A stretch of 64,000 nt of DNA, taken from positions 1 to 64,000 of the forward strand of contig JAVUPY010000065.1 in NCBI GenBank assembly GCA_032252755.1. Reading direction: 5' to 3'. This document shows, piece after piece, positions 45,744-55,030 of this stretch. How positions within the stretch are numbered: position 1 is the first letter of the stretch; every line of letters starts with the position of its first letter. The notes under the pieces were generated by a model, which made no database searches, was not told the origin of the DNA, and saw nothing but the letters and a program-made list of their open reading frames with translations. A program made the position numbers and the translations under genes. Source of the DNA: Terriglobia bacterium (GTDB lineage: Bacteria; Acidobacteriota; Terriglobia; Terriglobales; Acidobacteriaceae).

Positions 45744-45771
45744 TTGCACGAATATAGTTCCGTGCTATTAT
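45744..45771 (+). promoter_or_regulatory. arsR promoter with embedded palindromic operator
   Basis: TTGCAC (45744-45749), a 16-base spacer and TATTAT (45766-45771) form a good sigma-70 promoter. The spacer is bracketed by an inverted repeat GCACG (45746-45750) / CGTGC (45761-45765). A bound ArsR dimer would block polymerase directly. The predicted start is about ten bases before the arsR ATG. Confidence 0.65.
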
Positions 45772-45787
45772 ATCTGTCAACCCATAT

Positions 45788-46174
45788 ATGTCAGAAAAGA
45801 AACTCACCCTCGACGCCCTCCTGAAAACCCTCGCCGACCGCACCCGTCTGCGCCTGCTAAACCTCATGGGCGATCACGAAATCTGCGTCTGCTTCTTAGT
45901 GGAGGGACTGAAAACCAGCCAGCCGAAAATCTCGCGCCACCTGGCCTACCTTCGCCGCTCCGGGCTCGTCGCCGCCCGCCGTGAAGGTCTCTGGATGCAC
46001 TATCGCATCAACCGTCCGAAGGACTCGAACCTGGCAGGCGTCCTCGACGCAGTCCTGCAATCTGCCACGCACGACCCCGAGATGAAGAAAGATTTCGCGC
46101 GTCTCAACTCCGCCTGCTGCGCTCCCAAACTCACAACGTTACAGCGTGCGCCAGCACCTGCACCCGTCGCGTAA
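45788..46174 (+). CDS. arsR: ArsR-family metalloregulatory repressor
   Basis: A 128-residue winged-helix repressor. The metal-sensing box EICVCFL (Cys33, Cys35) matches the ELCVCDL of arsenic sensors, and the recognition helix is KTSQPKISRHLAYLR. A C-terminal SACCAPK adds two cysteines that may also bind metalloid. Arsenite binding should release it from the operator at 45744-45771, inducing arsR-acr3-arsC and probably arsM. No ribosome site precedes the ATG; the transcript is nearly leaderless. Confidence 0.93.
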   Translation: MSEKKLTLDALLKTLADRTRLRLLNLMGDHEICVCFLVEGLKTSQPKISRHLAYLRRSGLVAARREGLWMHYRINRPKDSNLAGVLDAVLQSATHDPEMKKDFARLNSACCAPKLTTLQRAPAPAPVA

Positions 46175-46183
46175 AGGACACCT

Positions 46184-47269
46184 ATGACAGGCATCTCTCG
46201 ACGACTTTCATTTCTCGACCGCTTTCTTACCATATGGATCTTTTCCGCCATGGCTCTCGGCGTAGCGATCGGCTACTTCTCGCCGGCCTCACTAAGCTTC
46301 CTGAACCACTTCAATGTCGGCACCACCTCGATCCCCATCGCCGCCGGCCTCATCCTCATGATGTATCCGCCGCTCGCCAAGGTGAAATACGAGGAGATGC
46401 ACGAAGTCTTCCGCAATCGTCGCGTGCTCGGCCTCTCTCTCGTTCAGAACTGGATCATCGGACCCGTTCTCATGTTCGCCCTCGCCATCATCTTCCTGCG
46501 CGGGTATCCCGAGTACATGGCTGGACTCATCATGATCGGCCTCGCCCGCTGCATCGCCATGGTCATCGTCTGGAACGAACTCGCCCGCGGCGACACCGAA
46601 TACGCCGCCGGTCTCGTCGCCTTCAACTCCATCTTCCAGGTTCTCTTCTACGCCCTCTACGCCTGGATCTTCATCACCGTCCTGCCGCCGCTCTTTGGCC
46701 TGCGTGGCACCATCGTCCACGTCTCCATGCGCGACATCGCCGAGAGCGTCTTCATTTATCTCGGAATCCCGTTCCTCGCCGGAATGTTCACCCGCTTCAC
46801 GCTTCTGCGCCTCCGTGGTCGCGAATGGTATGAGCATCATTTCATTCCGCGCATCAGCCCCATTACCCTGATCGCGCTGCTCTTCACTATCGTCGTGATG
46901 TTCTCCCTCAAGGGCGAATACATCGTCCGCCTGCCGCTCGACGTTCTACGAATCGCCGTCCCACTCCTCATCTACTTCGTCGTCATGTTTCTCGTCTCCT
47001 TCTACATGGGCCGCAAACTCGGCGCCGATTACTCAAAAACCGCAACTCTCTCTTTTACCGCGGCCAGCAACAATTTCGAACTCGCTATTGCCGTCGCCGT
47101 CGCCGTCTTCGGAATCAACTCCGGAGCCGCCTTCGCCGCCGTCATCGGTCCACTGGTCGAAGTCCCGGCTTTGATTGCATTAGTAAACGTCGCCCTATAC
47201 TTCCAGCGCAGATACTTTGCTGCAGAAGTTCCCTCAACGAAGCATTCCACTCAACCCGTGTCATCCTGA
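46184..47269 (+). CDS. acr3: Arsenite efflux permease (ACR3 family)
   Basis: A 361-residue polytopic protein with ten predicted helices and the ACR3 signature Cys123 in [17 protein letters not shown]. It exports As(III) from the cytoplasm. It lies nine bases behind arsR and before arsC, so the three form one operon. Confidence 0.93.
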   Translation: MTGISRRLSFLDRFLTIWIFSAMALGVAIGYFSPASLSFLNHFNVGTTSIPIAAGLILMMYPPLAKVKYEEMHEVFRNRRVLGLSLVQNWIIGPVLMFALAIIFLRGYPEYMAGLIMIGLARCIAMVIVWNELARGDTEYAAGLVAFNSIFQVLFYALYAWIFITVLPPLFGLRGTIVHVSMRDIAESVFIYLGIPFLAGMFTRFTLLRLRGREWYEHHFIPRISPITLIALLFTIVVMFSLKGEYIVRLPLDVLRIAVPLLIYFVVMFLVSFYMGRKLGADYSKTATLSFTAASNNFELAIAVAVAVFGINSGAAFAAVIGPLVEVPALIALVNVALYFQRRYFAAEVPSTKHSTQPVSS

Positions 47270-47292
47270 GCGAAGCGCATTCTTGGTTGCCT

Positions 47293-47700
47293 ATGAAACG
47301 TGTCCTGATCCTCTGCACCGGCAATTCCGCCCGCAGCCAGATGGCAGAAGGCATCCTGCGCCACCTGGCTGGGGATCGCTTCGAAGTCTTTAGCGCCGGC
47401 ACGCACCCGGTTGGATTGAATCGTCTTGCCGTGGAAGTCCTGCGCGAGATCGGCATCGATATCTCGCAGCACCGCTCGAAATCGGTCGACGAATTCGCCG
47501 GCCAGCAATTCGACTACGTCATCACCGTCTGCGACAATGCCCGCGAGTCCTGCCCCGTCTTCCCCGGCGCCGGAGAGCGCATCCACCACAGTTTCCCCGA
47601 CCCCGCCGCCTTTTCCGGATGCCGACAATCCGCCGCCTTCCGCCAGGTCCGCGACCTCATCCGCCCCTGGCTCGAACAATTCATCCGCCAGCACCCTTAA
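47293..47700 (+). CDS. arsC: Arsenate reductase, thioredoxin-coupled (low-molecular-weight phosphatase fold)
   Basis: About 135 residues from ATG 47293 (a TTG six bases earlier is possible). The P-loop Cys8-x5-Arg14 (LCTGNSARS) and the shuttle cysteines Cys80 and Cys87 (CDNARESCP) are those of the S. aureus-type enzyme. Arsenate is reduced to arsenite, which ACR3 then exports. The distance from acr3 is 23 bases. Confidence 0.93.
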   Translation: MKRVLILCTGNSARSQMAEGILRHLAGDRFEVFSAGTHPVGLNRLAVEVLREIGIDISQHRSKSVDEFAGQQFDYVITVCDNARESCPVFPGAGERIHHSFPDPAAFSGCRQSAAFRQVRDLIRPWLEQFIRQHP

Positions 47701-47730
47701 AAAACAAGCCGGCCATTTCTGACCGGCTTG
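47699..47730 (-). terminator. Intrinsic terminator of the radical SAM gene
   Basis: Read on the minus strand, CAAGCCGG (47730-47723) pairs with CCGGCTTG (47712-47705) and is followed by six T. It lies about 75 bases behind the radical SAM gene; the T-run overlaps the arsC stop codon on the other strand. On the plus strand the same stem lacks a T-run. Confidence 0.8.
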
Positions 47731-47756
47731 CGCAGTAATCATCAGGATTTCTCTAT

Positions 47757-47789
47757 GCCTACCCTTGTCGCGAAGCGACAGGATGGGGC
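47757..47789. repeat. Hairpin element, CCCTACCCTTGTCGC type
   Basis: Core CCTACCCTTGTCGC-GAA-GCGACAGG is identical to the element at 61863-61898, except for one base in the right arm (GGATGGGGC here). It lies between arsC and the end of the radical SAM gene. Confidence 0.7.
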
Positions 47790-47803
47790 TTTACTCTGAA
47801 GTA

Positions 47804-49930
47804 CTAATCTCCCGCCACTTCCTCCGCGACGTCCTCTTTCTTCTTCGGCGTCCCAAGGCTCCCCAGCGGGACAAACCCGTCCTTCGACTGCGGCTTCTCG
47901 CCCAGCACATGCTCTTTGTAGAGAGCCATCATGCGAGCGTTCTCCGCTTCCTGCCGCGGATCGATCACCTTCAATGCCTGCTTCGCGTCGCGAGCACGCA
48001 GTTTCTCTTCGCGCGCCGTCTTCGCAATGCCCAGCTCGTCCAGTGTCGTGTTGCGGGCTGCCGTCACGTGCTCCTCGTTCAGCTTCAGTGAGTGCGTCGT
48101 GCTCTCCATCGCGACCTTCTTGCCGCCCGCGAAGATCTCATGCCGCCCGTGCTCCTCGTACCACTTCGTGAGGGTAGCCGTCATGTGCATCTTCTCAATG
48201 ATGTTCCGCCAGCCCACGCCCGTGTTATACGCGCAGAAGCTGATCTCGCCTTCCTGCGTCGCGTACGGGATGATGCACTGCTCCGTACGCCGGAAGTCGT
48301 AGTTGAACAAATCCTGGAACCACATGCCCGCAATGAACAGGAAGTTCCAGCGGTCCTGTCGCCGCTTCTGGATATCCTGCTCTGTGCGCGTCGGGTCTGA
48401 CTTGCCGTACTTCTGCGCCGCCGTCTTCGTCGCACCAAAGGTCTTGTCGAACTTCTTCAGCAGGTCGACAAACTTGAAGTGCTTCGGCGCCTTAAACGGG
48501 TCGTAGTTGCGCCCCAGGGCCAGGGCCATGCCGAGATTCGACAGGAACGTGCCGCGCGCCGCATCGTTCACCTTCGCAACGTCTTTCGCAATGCGGTCGC
48601 CATTCAGGAACGCCGTCACCGGCACTGCTTCCTTCGTTTCCTTGTCGATCATCACTGCCATGCCCACGCCGCAATTCGGGTGGCATCCGCAGCTCAGCGA
48701 TCCCCAGTCCGCGTTCGGACCGTGCGTCAAATCCGCCCAGTCGCTGAACGTCGACATGAACGAGATCGGGAACCAGTCGCGCGTCGGCTCGCCCAGTCCC
48801 GTCTGGCTCTTCACGTCGTGCGCCAGGTGGCTCAGCGTGTATCGCTGCGCCTGGCGCCGCTCGTCCGTAATCTCTTCGTCGCGTCCTGTAAACGAAACCG
48901 GCTGGAACGACAGGAAACTGATCTTCTTCGGGTTATCCAGTGCGAACTGGATGATGTGTCCCACCTGCTCGTTGTTAATCCCGTTCACGATCGTCGTCAC
49001 CGGAACGATATCGACGCCCGCGCTGTGCAGGTTCTCAATCGCGCGCAGCTTCACGTCGAACAGGTTGCCGACCGCGCGGTGCGAGTTCGCCGCGTTGCCG
49101 ATACCGTCGAACTGCAGGTACGCATATCGCAGGCCCGCTTCTGCCGCCTGCCTGCAAAATTCCGGACTCTTCGCGAACTCAATCCCGTTCGTTGCCGCCT
49201 GCACCGAGTTGTACCCAACCTTGCGCGAGTACGCCACCGCGTCCAGGAAGTACGGCGACAATGTCGGCTCTCCGCCCGAGAACTGCACGCTCATCTGCCG
49301 TTTCGGCTTGATGCTGATCGCGTTATCCAGCACCATCTTGATCTCTTCCCACGTCAGCTCATGCACGAACCCGACCTGGTTCGCGTCCATGAAGCACGGG
49401 TCGCACATCATGTTGCAGCGATTCGTCAGGTCCACCGTCAGCACCGAGCCGCGGCCGTACTTCACCGTCGAGGTGCCGTGGTTGTGCAGTTTCTCGTCGT
49501 TGTGCGCGCGAATGTCGCGCCCCGGGAAAACCTCTTCCAGGTGACGGAAGAAATCCACGTCGATCGCCATCACGTCTTCGAAGTGTCCGTGCTTAGGGCA
49601 ATCCTTCACCATCAGGATCTTCCCGTCGCGCTCCAGGATCGTCGCCTTAATCTCGCCGATCGGCTGGTTCAGCAATACCTCGTACGGCAGCTTGCCGTCC
49701 AAAATGTCCTTGCGAATCTCCGGCACGCACTTCGGGCAGAGCGAGTCCGTCGCGCGCGGCCACCCCAGCGGCGGCTTCGTCTTCTGGTACGACTTCAGCA
49801 GCGGCTTCTCGCTCCACTTCGGCGTAAACGATTCGTTCTGGTTGATGCTGTTCAGCTTGTCGAACACTGCCCACGCCGCTTTCGCGCCATAGGTGAATGC
49901 CTTCTCGACGTATTTAACTGGCTTATGCAT
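47804..49930 (-). CDS. Radical SAM protein of the tetraether lipid synthase (Tes) type
   Basis: A 708-residue radical SAM enzyme; ATG 49930 has GAGGAAAGG upstream. The SAM cluster motif is Cys172-x3-Cys176-x2-Cys179 (RCNMMCDPC), then SGGEPTLSP (218-226). The N-terminal region has Cys65-x2-Cys68 (LCPKC) and Cys111 in DCPKHGHF. The C-terminal half has SCGCHPNCG (Cys414, 416, 420) and FQDLFNYD followed by Cys552 and FCAYNTGVGW (Cys566). These extra cysteines and phrases recall the MJ0619/Tes family, which joins lipid tails into membrane-spanning lipids. The last 100 residues are a charged tail. The specific reaction here is inference. Confidence 0.75.
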   Translation of the reverse strand: MHKPVKYVEKAFTYGAKAAWAVFDKLNSINQNESFTPKWSEKPLLKSYQKTKPPLGWPRATDSLCPKCVPEIRKDILDGKLPYEVLLNQPIGEIKATILERDGKILMVKDCPKHGHFEDVMAIDVDFFRHLEEVFPGRDIRAHNDEKLHNHGTSTVKYGRGSVLTVDLTNRCNMMCDPCFMDANQVGFVHELTWEEIKMVLDNAISIKPKRQMSVQFSGGEPTLSPYFLDAVAYSRKVGYNSVQAATNGIEFAKSPEFCRQAAEAGLRYAYLQFDGIGNAANSHRAVGNLFDVKLRAIENLHSAGVDIVPVTTIVNGINNEQVGHIIQFALDNPKKISFLSFQPVSFTGRDEEITDERRQAQRYTLSHLAHDVKSQTGLGEPTRDWFPISFMSTFSDWADLTHGPNADWGSLSCGCHPNCGVGMAVMIDKETKEAVPVTAFLNGDRIAKDVAKVNDAARGTFLSNLGMALALGRNYDPFKAPKHFKFVDLLKKFDKTFGATKTAAQKYGKSDPTRTEQDIQKRRQDRWNFLFIAGMWFQDLFNYDFRRTEQCIIPYATQEGEISFCAYNTGVGWRNIIEKMHMTATLTKWYEEHGRHEIFAGGKKVAMESTTHSLKLNEEHVTAARNTTLDELGIAKTAREEKLRARDAKQALKVIDPRQEAENARMMALYKEHVLGEKPQSKDGFVPLGSLGTPKKKEDVAEEVAGD

Positions 49931-50347
49931 GAACCGCCTTTCCTCAAGCCTGGAATCTTGTTCCCTTACTCTTCCCGCGCCTTTGCGAGAGGGTGGGTAC
50001 TATTGCTGAACTTTCGCTTAGACCGGTATACAAACACGGATGCCGCCCGAACTAATACAGTTTGCATACTAGGGCCTCAAGCACCCATCTCCCAACCAGG
50101 AATCCCCGAATGGCGGCCTTTTGGTATTAAGTGGCGCAGATATCACACCGAATGGTGACCTGAGTCACGTACCGAAGTTATTGAAAATGAAGGAGAATGT
50201 GTCAGCGTGTAATACTAGGCAGTGGAGTCGATTCCGAGAGCGTGGACGACCTGTCGCTCCCAGCGCAACCCCGCTTTCCCGAGTTCCCCGATTTCCGGAA
50301 CTCCATCGCTGCTCAAAATCTGCTCCTCAAAGGGATCGCTCGTAATC
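49931..50347. other. Intergenic region between divergent genes
   Basis: About 417 bases separating the radical SAM gene (-) from the VanZ-like gene (+). It must hold both promoters. A short open frame at 50197-50457 has a fair ribosome site but overlaps the VanZ-like gene and is not protein-like. A weak hairpin resembling the repeat family lies near 49965-50000. Confidence 0.45.
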
Positions 50348-50890
50348 ATGCCGAAGCTGACGAAAGAAGCAGTTTTCCGCTACTGGATTCCAGCCATCTG
50401 CTGGATGATTGTGATAGCGCTCGAGTCGGCATTCCTCTCGGCTACAAGAACCGGTAGCATCGTCGATCCGATCCTGCACAGGATGCTCCCCGGCCTCAGC
50501 TACAGCCAGATTGATCACATTCACGAGATGGGCCGCAAGGTGGGACATTTCATCGGCTTTGGCCTGATGAGCTACTTCTTCTTCCGTGCCTTTCGCGGGA
50601 CCGAACACGTTTATCACGGAACAGAAACTATCCTGCGCAAGAGGGTTGTTCCCGCCGGACATCGGCTGTTCGCATATCTCTGGCAGTGGCGATGGGCCGC
50701 GCTCGCCATCGTTTGCACCGCGCTGGTCGCAATCGCCGATGAAGTTCACCAGATGGGTGACCCGACGCGCACAGGAAACTGGTGGGACGTTCTGCTCGAC
50801 AGCGTCGGCGCGCTGATATTTCAATTCCTGATTTTGACGGTTCTTCGGGCGCGCACCCCGCAAAAGATGCCGGAGAACGTGAGTTCTTGA
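50348..50890 (+). CDS. VanZ-family membrane protein
   Basis: About 180 residues from ATG 50348 (AAAGGGA upstream). Four to five membrane helices are predicted. The VanZ pattern is visible: a helix with YWIPAICWMIVIALES, DHIHEMGRKVGHFIGFGLMSYFF in the middle and ADEVHQM...RTGNWWDVLLDSVGALI at the end. The cellular role of stand-alone VanZ proteins is uncertain (cell envelope, lipid or glycopeptide tolerance). It lies divergent from the Tes-like gene. Confidence 0.8.
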   Translation: MPKLTKEAVFRYWIPAICWMIVIALESAFLSATRTGSIVDPILHRMLPGLSYSQIDHIHEMGRKVGHFIGFGLMSYFFFRAFRGTEHVYHGTETILRKRVVPAGHRLFAYLWQWRWAALAIVCTALVAIADEVHQMGDPTRTGNWWDVLLDSVGALIFQFLILTVLRARTPQKMPENVSS

Positions 50891-51099
50891 CGTACCAGGC
50901 ACAGCCTGCAACTGCGCTCTTGCGCCTTGAACCTTGCTCCTGGTCTTTATTGAACCCCATCTTGTCCAGCGCCGCGCGATCTCCGGGTGCTTCATGAAGA
51001 ACTTCCAGTTTCCGATCATGATCGTGATCGGAGCCTGGTTCAAACGGCAGGACTGTCCGAACAAGCAGGAAGCAAGAGTGCAGAGGAGTCTCTGGCGAA

Positions 51100-52308
51100 C
51101 TACTTGCGAAAGAGTTTCGGCACAACCAGCAGCATCATTGCGGAGAGTGCGGCGAGACTCGCGGAAATCATGAACGGAACATGCGCTCCGAAGTGTTTCC
51201 AGACCTCTCCCGTGGCGACACTCGCGAGCAGCGCGGCGACGCTCGTGACGAAATAGTAGATGCCAAACGCTCGTCCGCGTGTCTCGCGGGGAACCGTGTC
51301 CACAACGATAGCCTTCAGCACCGGTTGCGTTAGTGCATAGTACAAACCGTAAAATGCCATCGCAATGTAAAGCACCGTGCGCGAGGCCGCTTGCGCAAAG
51401 GCAAAGTAGACACCCGAGAAGATGAGCAGCCCGACGGCACAGGTACCGTAACGCCACATCGAGAGACTGCCGGCATTCGCCGTGCGGTCGCTGATGCGTC
51501 CGGCGGGCCAGGAGGCGGCAGTGTATGTGATGTTGAAAATCAATCCGAGCAGCGGCGCATGCGAGGCAGGGATACCTATACTCTGCGCACGAAGCACGAG
51601 AAACATATCGCTGGAGTTCCCGATGGAGAAGAGCGCGATCGCGAATAGTACGTAAACATACGACGCAGGCAGACGCGTAGCGTCGCCAAAAATAGAACTC
51701 TTCTTCGGCGGCTTGTGTTCGGTCTCACGCAGCCCAAGGCTCACCACGAAAATCGCGAGCACGCCGGGAATCACGGCGGCGAGGAAGACGGCGCGTGGCC
51801 CGAACTGGCGCCCCCAAAAACTGGCCATGATCGCGATAGCAAGCAGCGGGCCTGCGATCGCTCCCGCCGAATCCATCGCCTGTAGAACTCCGAACGCCGA
51901 ACCAACGCGCTCCGGCGGAACCGACTCCGAGAGCATGACATCGCGTGGAGCACCGCGTACCCCCTTCGCGAGACGGTCTGCGAAACGAATGCCGAGCACC
52001 TGCCACGGCGCAGTCACAATTGTCAGCAGCGGTTTGACGACGTTTGCTACAAAGTAACCGCCGACCACGAGCGGTTTACGGCGGCGAATCCGGTCGGTCC
52101 AGACGCCCGAGAAAAGCTTGGCGAAAGATGCCACGCTCTCAGCAATGCCCTCGATGATGCCGAGTGTCGCAGGGCCCGCCCCGAGGGACACGAGGAACGC
52201 AGGCAAAATCCAGTACGCCATCTCGCTCGCCGTATCGTTGAGGAATGATGTGACGCCAAAGATATGGACGTTGCGCGGCTGGGTTGGCGCAGGCGATTCA
52301 GCGACCAT
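51100..52308 (-). CDS. MFS family transporter
   Basis: A 402-residue major facilitator with about twelve helices. The motif-A loop GVWTDRIRRRKPLVVGGY (about residues 68-86) and the second-half GRISDRTANAG are present. The N-terminal TSFLNDTASEMAYWILPAFL resembles the multidrug/permease subgroup with SxxNDxxSEM. The substrate is unknown. It starts 64 bases beyond the ribosomal operon terminator, so it should have its own promoter. Confidence 0.85.
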   Translation of the reverse strand: MVAESPAPTQPRNVHIFGVTSFLNDTASEMAYWILPAFLVSLGAGPATLGIIEGIAESVASFAKLFSGVWTDRIRRRKPLVVGGYFVANVVKPLLTIVTAPWQVLGIRFADRLAKGVRGAPRDVMLSESVPPERVGSAFGVLQAMDSAGAIAGPLLAIAIMASFWGRQFGPRAVFLAAVIPGVLAIFVVSLGLRETEHKPPKKSSIFGDATRLPASYVYVLFAIALFSIGNSSDMFLVLRAQSIGIPASHAPLLGLIFNITYTAASWPAGRISDRTANAGSLSMWRYGTCAVGLLIFSGVYFAFAQAASRTVLYIAMAFYGLYYALTQPVLKAIVVDTVPRETRGRAFGIYYFVTSVAALLASVATGEVWKHFGAHVPFMISASLAALSAMMLLVVPKLFRK

Positions 52309-52371
52309 GTCGAGGTTGTATCACACGGTCGAGCGTGGAGACGACGCGATTCATCGAGGTGCTCGAAATGG

Positions 52372-52405
52372 CAAAAGGAAAAGCGCGCCGATGATCAGCG
52401 CGCTT
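52372..52405 (-). terminator. Intrinsic terminator of the ribosomal operon
   Basis: On the minus strand AAGCGCGC (52405-52398) pairs perfectly with GCGCGCTT (52388-52381) over a nine-base loop, followed by TTCCTTTT. It lies about 55 bases behind rplQ. Confidence 0.85.
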
Positions 52406-52460
52406 GAAACAGCGGATCCCTCGCTTCTTGACAGCAAAGAAGTCGACGAACGATCTTAAT

Positions 52461-52943
52461 CTACTTTTCTTCCCCGCCTTCGGGTTGTTCGGCTGCCGCT
52501 TGTTGCTCGGCCTCCATTTGCTTCTTGAGCTCTTCGGCGCGCTTCGCGCGGGTTTCCGCACGCTTCTCGCGTTTGGCGTCGATGACTTTCTCCGCGCCGA
52601 GCAGTTCAATGAATGCCTTCTGCCCGCCATCGCCCTTCCGGACGCCGGACAGGATTATACGAGTGTAGCCGCCTTCGCGATCCCCGAAACGAGGTGCAAC
52701 TTCAAACAGCTTCTCCACCGCCTCGCGGGTCATCAGGTAAGAACCCGCCTGACGACGCGCGGCGAGGTCGCCTCGTTTGCCCAGCGTAATCATCTTCTCG
52801 ACCTGCGGCTTCATGGCCTTTGCCTTGGGCACGGTCGTCTCGATCCGTTCTTCGATGATCAGCGACGTGACCAGGTTCCGCAGCAACGCGCGGCGATGAT
52901 CCGTTTTCCGACCCAGTTTCCAACCACCAACTCGATGACGCAT
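52461..52943 (-). CDS. rplQ: 50S ribosomal protein L17
   Basis: About 160 residues from [18 protein letters not shown], the conserved L17 start at 52943. The core runs to about residue 120; after it a charged helix ([20 protein letters not shown]) and a Glu/Ala/Pro tail extend the protein beyond the usual 115-130. Last gene of the operon. Confidence 0.97.
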   Translation of the reverse strand: MRHRVGGWKLGRKTDHRRALLRNLVTSLIIEERIETTVPKAKAMKPQVEKMITLGKRGDLAARRQAGSYLMTREAVEKLFEVAPRFGDREGGYTRIILSGVRKGDGGQKAFIELLGAEKVIDAKREKRAETRAKRAEELKKQMEAEQQAAAEQPEGGEEK

Positions 52944-53001
52944 GACTGATTCCTCTGTCCCAGCAAGCGCTGGATAAATTTCTTTGATCTTGTACTGGGG
53001 C

Positions 53002-53037
53002 CCCACACCTGCCCTCTTTTGGCAGATGTGGGTCCGT
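53002..53037. repeat. Hairpin element, GCCCCACACCTGCC...GGCAGATGTGGGTCC type
   Basis: Long-armed palindrome with loop CTCTTTT between rpoA and rplQ, matching the element at 40521-40555. Confidence 0.7.
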
Positions 53038-53043
53038 TAAGCC

Positions 53044-54087
53044 TTAGAAGCCCGAGCCCTCACCGGAGTACGGCGGCGGATAGATGCTGCTCGGCGCAGG
53101 CGTGCTCTGCGCGGTCGGAACGGCGTTACCGTGCTCATCGATCTTCATACCAAGGCTCAATCCCATCGAGGTCAGTATTTCCTTGATCTCGTTGAGCGAC
53201 TTGCGACCGAAGTTCTTCGTCTTCAGCATTTCGGCTTCGGTTTTCTGCACCAGTTCGCCGATGGTCTGGATATTCGCGTTCTTCAGGCAATTGTAGCTGC
53301 GAACCGAAAGCTCCAGCTCTTCCACCGAACGGTTGAGATTTTCGTTACGGATCTCCGGCTTTCGCTCTTCGGTGGAAACCGTCTCGACCTCTTCCTCGAA
53401 GTTGATGAAGATGTTCATGTGATCCTTCAGCAACTTTGCAGCAAGTCCGAGCGCGTCGGCCGGAATGACCGAACCGTTCGTCCAAATCTCGATCGAAAGC
53501 TTGTCGTAGTCGGTGATCTGTCCGAGACGGGCTGCCTCCACCGAGTAGTTCACCTTGCGAACCGGCGAGTGCACCGAGTCGATCGGAATGAATCCGATGC
53601 CGAGGTCCTCGTCGAAGTTCTTGTCGGCGGAGACGTAGCCGCGGCCTTTCTTCAGCCGCATTTCCATGTCGAGTTTGCCACCTTCGCTCACGGTCGCGAT
53701 GTAGACGTCCTTGTCAAGGACCTCGACATCGGCGTCAGCTTCGATCATCCCCGAGGTTACGACGCCGGGTTGGTCGGCGCGCAGATAAATAGCCTTCGGC
53801 GCGTCGCCATTCAGCTTAAACGGGATCTGCTTCAGGTTCAGGATGATGTCCGTCGCATCCTCGACCACGCCGGGGATGGACTGGAATTCGTGTAGTACGC
53901 CTTCAATTTTCACGGCCGTGATCGCGGCGCCCTCGATGGACGAGAGCAGCACGCGGCGGAGCGCGTTGCCCATCGTGGTACCGAAACCACGCTCGAACGG
54001 CTGTGCCCAAAAGTGACCGTACTTGTCGGTCAGCGATTCACTGTCAAATGCAAGACGCTTCGGCTTTTGAAAGCCCTTCCAGAGCAT
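53044..54087 (-). CDS. rpoA: DNA-directed RNA polymerase alpha subunit
   Basis: A 347-residue alpha subunit. The N-terminal domain has [20 protein letters not shown] and [10 protein letters not shown], the dimerisation and assembly region. The C-terminal domain (about residues 255-320) has [20 protein letters not shown] and [16 protein letters not shown] short Pro/Ser-rich tail follows. It sits between rpsD and rplQ as usual. Confidence 0.98.
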   Translation of the reverse strand: MLWKGFQKPKRLAFDSESLTDKYGHFWAQPFERGFGTTMGNALRRVLLSSIEGAAITAVKIEGVLHEFQSIPGVVEDATDIILNLKQIPFKLNGDAPKAIYLRADQPGVVTSGMIEADADVEVLDKDVYIATVSEGGKLDMEMRLKKGRGYVSADKNFDEDLGIGFIPIDSVHSPVRKVNYSVEAARLGQITDYDKLSIEIWTNGSVIPADALGLAAKLLKDHMNIFINFEEEVETVSTEERKPEIRNENLNRSVEELELSVRSYNCLKNANIQTIGELVQKTEAEMLKTKNFGRKSLNEIKEILTSMGLSLGMKIDEHGNAVPTAQSTPAPSSIYPPPYSGEGSGF

Positions 54088-54269
54088 TGAGTTCTCCTTC
54101 TTCGGTCATTTGGCGCAGCCGCCAGGGACAGCAGCCGGCTGATCTGGACCGAGATGAGGTGCGGAGACGGGCTAGCCGTGCTCCGCGGGTTAATCCAAAC
54201 TTCGTCGAACCTGCAAATGTCTTTCGCAAGACCCTGAGCCAAAGACAAAACAACGAATGTCGCGCAACC

Positions 54270-54303
54270 GCCCCACCCTGTCGCAACTGCGGCGGGGTGG
54301 GGC
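54270..54303. repeat. Hairpin element, inverted copy (GCCCCACCC...GGGTGGGGC)
   Basis: In the rpsD-rpoA spacer, just beyond the rpsD stop. Arms CCCCACCC/GGGTGGGG are fully paired. Read on the minus strand it gives GTGCCCCACCC ... GCGACAGGGTGGGGC, matching the elements at 61863 and 47757. The rest of this 220-base spacer has no gene. Confidence 0.7.
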
Positions 54304-54310
54304 ACAAAAC

Positions 54311-54940
54311 TTATTTCGAGTACAACTCGACAATCAGCTGCTCGTTCACCGGCAGGTTGATGTCTTCGCGCTTTGGCAATGCCAGCACGCGGCCTGTATA
54401 GGCATCGCGATTGATCTCAAGCCACGCCGGAGCCGGCTGATGGCTCGCGAATTCCTTCGCAGCCTCGAGCACGACCAGTTTGCGGCTGTTCTCGCGAATC
54501 GCAATCTCATCGCCAACGCTCACCTGGAACGATGGGATGTTTACCTTCCGGCCGTTCACGGCAACGTGGCCATGACGCACGAGTTGGCGAGCCTGACGGC
54601 GCGCCTGCGCGAAACCAAGCCGGAATACGACGTTGTCCAAACGCCGTTCCAGTTGCTGCAACAGCATCTCGCCGGTCACGCCCTTGGTCTTGGCGGCCTT
54701 CTCGAAGTAGTTGCGGAACTGGCCTTCCTGCGCAAAGTAGATTCGCTTTGCCTTCTGTTTTTCGCGAAGTTGCAAACCGTACCCCACAATCTTCGCTTTG
54801 CGATCGCGGCCATGCTGGCCGGGAGCAAAATTACGCTTCTCCACCGGACACTTGTCGGTGAAACACTTTGCGCCTTTGAGGAACAGCTTCATGCCCTCTC
54901 GGCGGCAAAGACGGCAAACTGCATCTTTGTAACGTGCCAA
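54311..54940 (-). CDS. rpsD: 30S ribosomal protein S4
   Basis: A 209-residue S4 with the zinc-type N-terminus (Cys9, Cys12, Cys26, Cys31 in CRLCRREG ... [10 protein letters not shown]). The S4 RNA-binding domain follows ([20 protein letters not shown] ... [16 protein letters not shown]). Length and order are normal. It helps nucleate 30S assembly. Confidence 0.98.
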   Translation of the reverse strand: MARYKDAVCRLCRREGMKLFLKGAKCFTDKCPVEKRNFAPGQHGRDRKAKIVGYGLQLREKQKAKRIYFAQEGQFRNYFEKAAKTKGVTGEMLLQQLERRLDNVVFRLGFAQARRQARQLVRHGHVAVNGRKVNIPSFQVSVGDEIAIRENSRKLVVLEAAKEFASHQPAPAWLEINRDAYTGRVLALPKREDINLPVNEQLIVELYSK

Positions 54941-55030
54941 CTCTTTGTCTCCTTAACTTTATTCAGTTGCCGAGCGGTTTACGGGAGGTTGAACTCCGGT
55001 CATCCCGCTCCATACATTTCCAATTGCGGA

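Noticed and set aside
47705-47730. Hairpin as an arsC terminator
   Set aside because: On the plus strand no T-run follows; the T-run is on the minus strand, so it serves the radical SAM gene.
48479-50158. Very long plus-strand open frame opposite the radical SAM gene
   Set aside because: Arg/His/Val-rich shadow translation caused by the codon bias of the real minus-strand gene.
50197-50457. 86-codon plus-strand frame with an AGGAG site before the VanZ-like gene
   Set aside because: It overlaps the VanZ-like gene by about 110 bases in another frame, and its composition is not protein-like.
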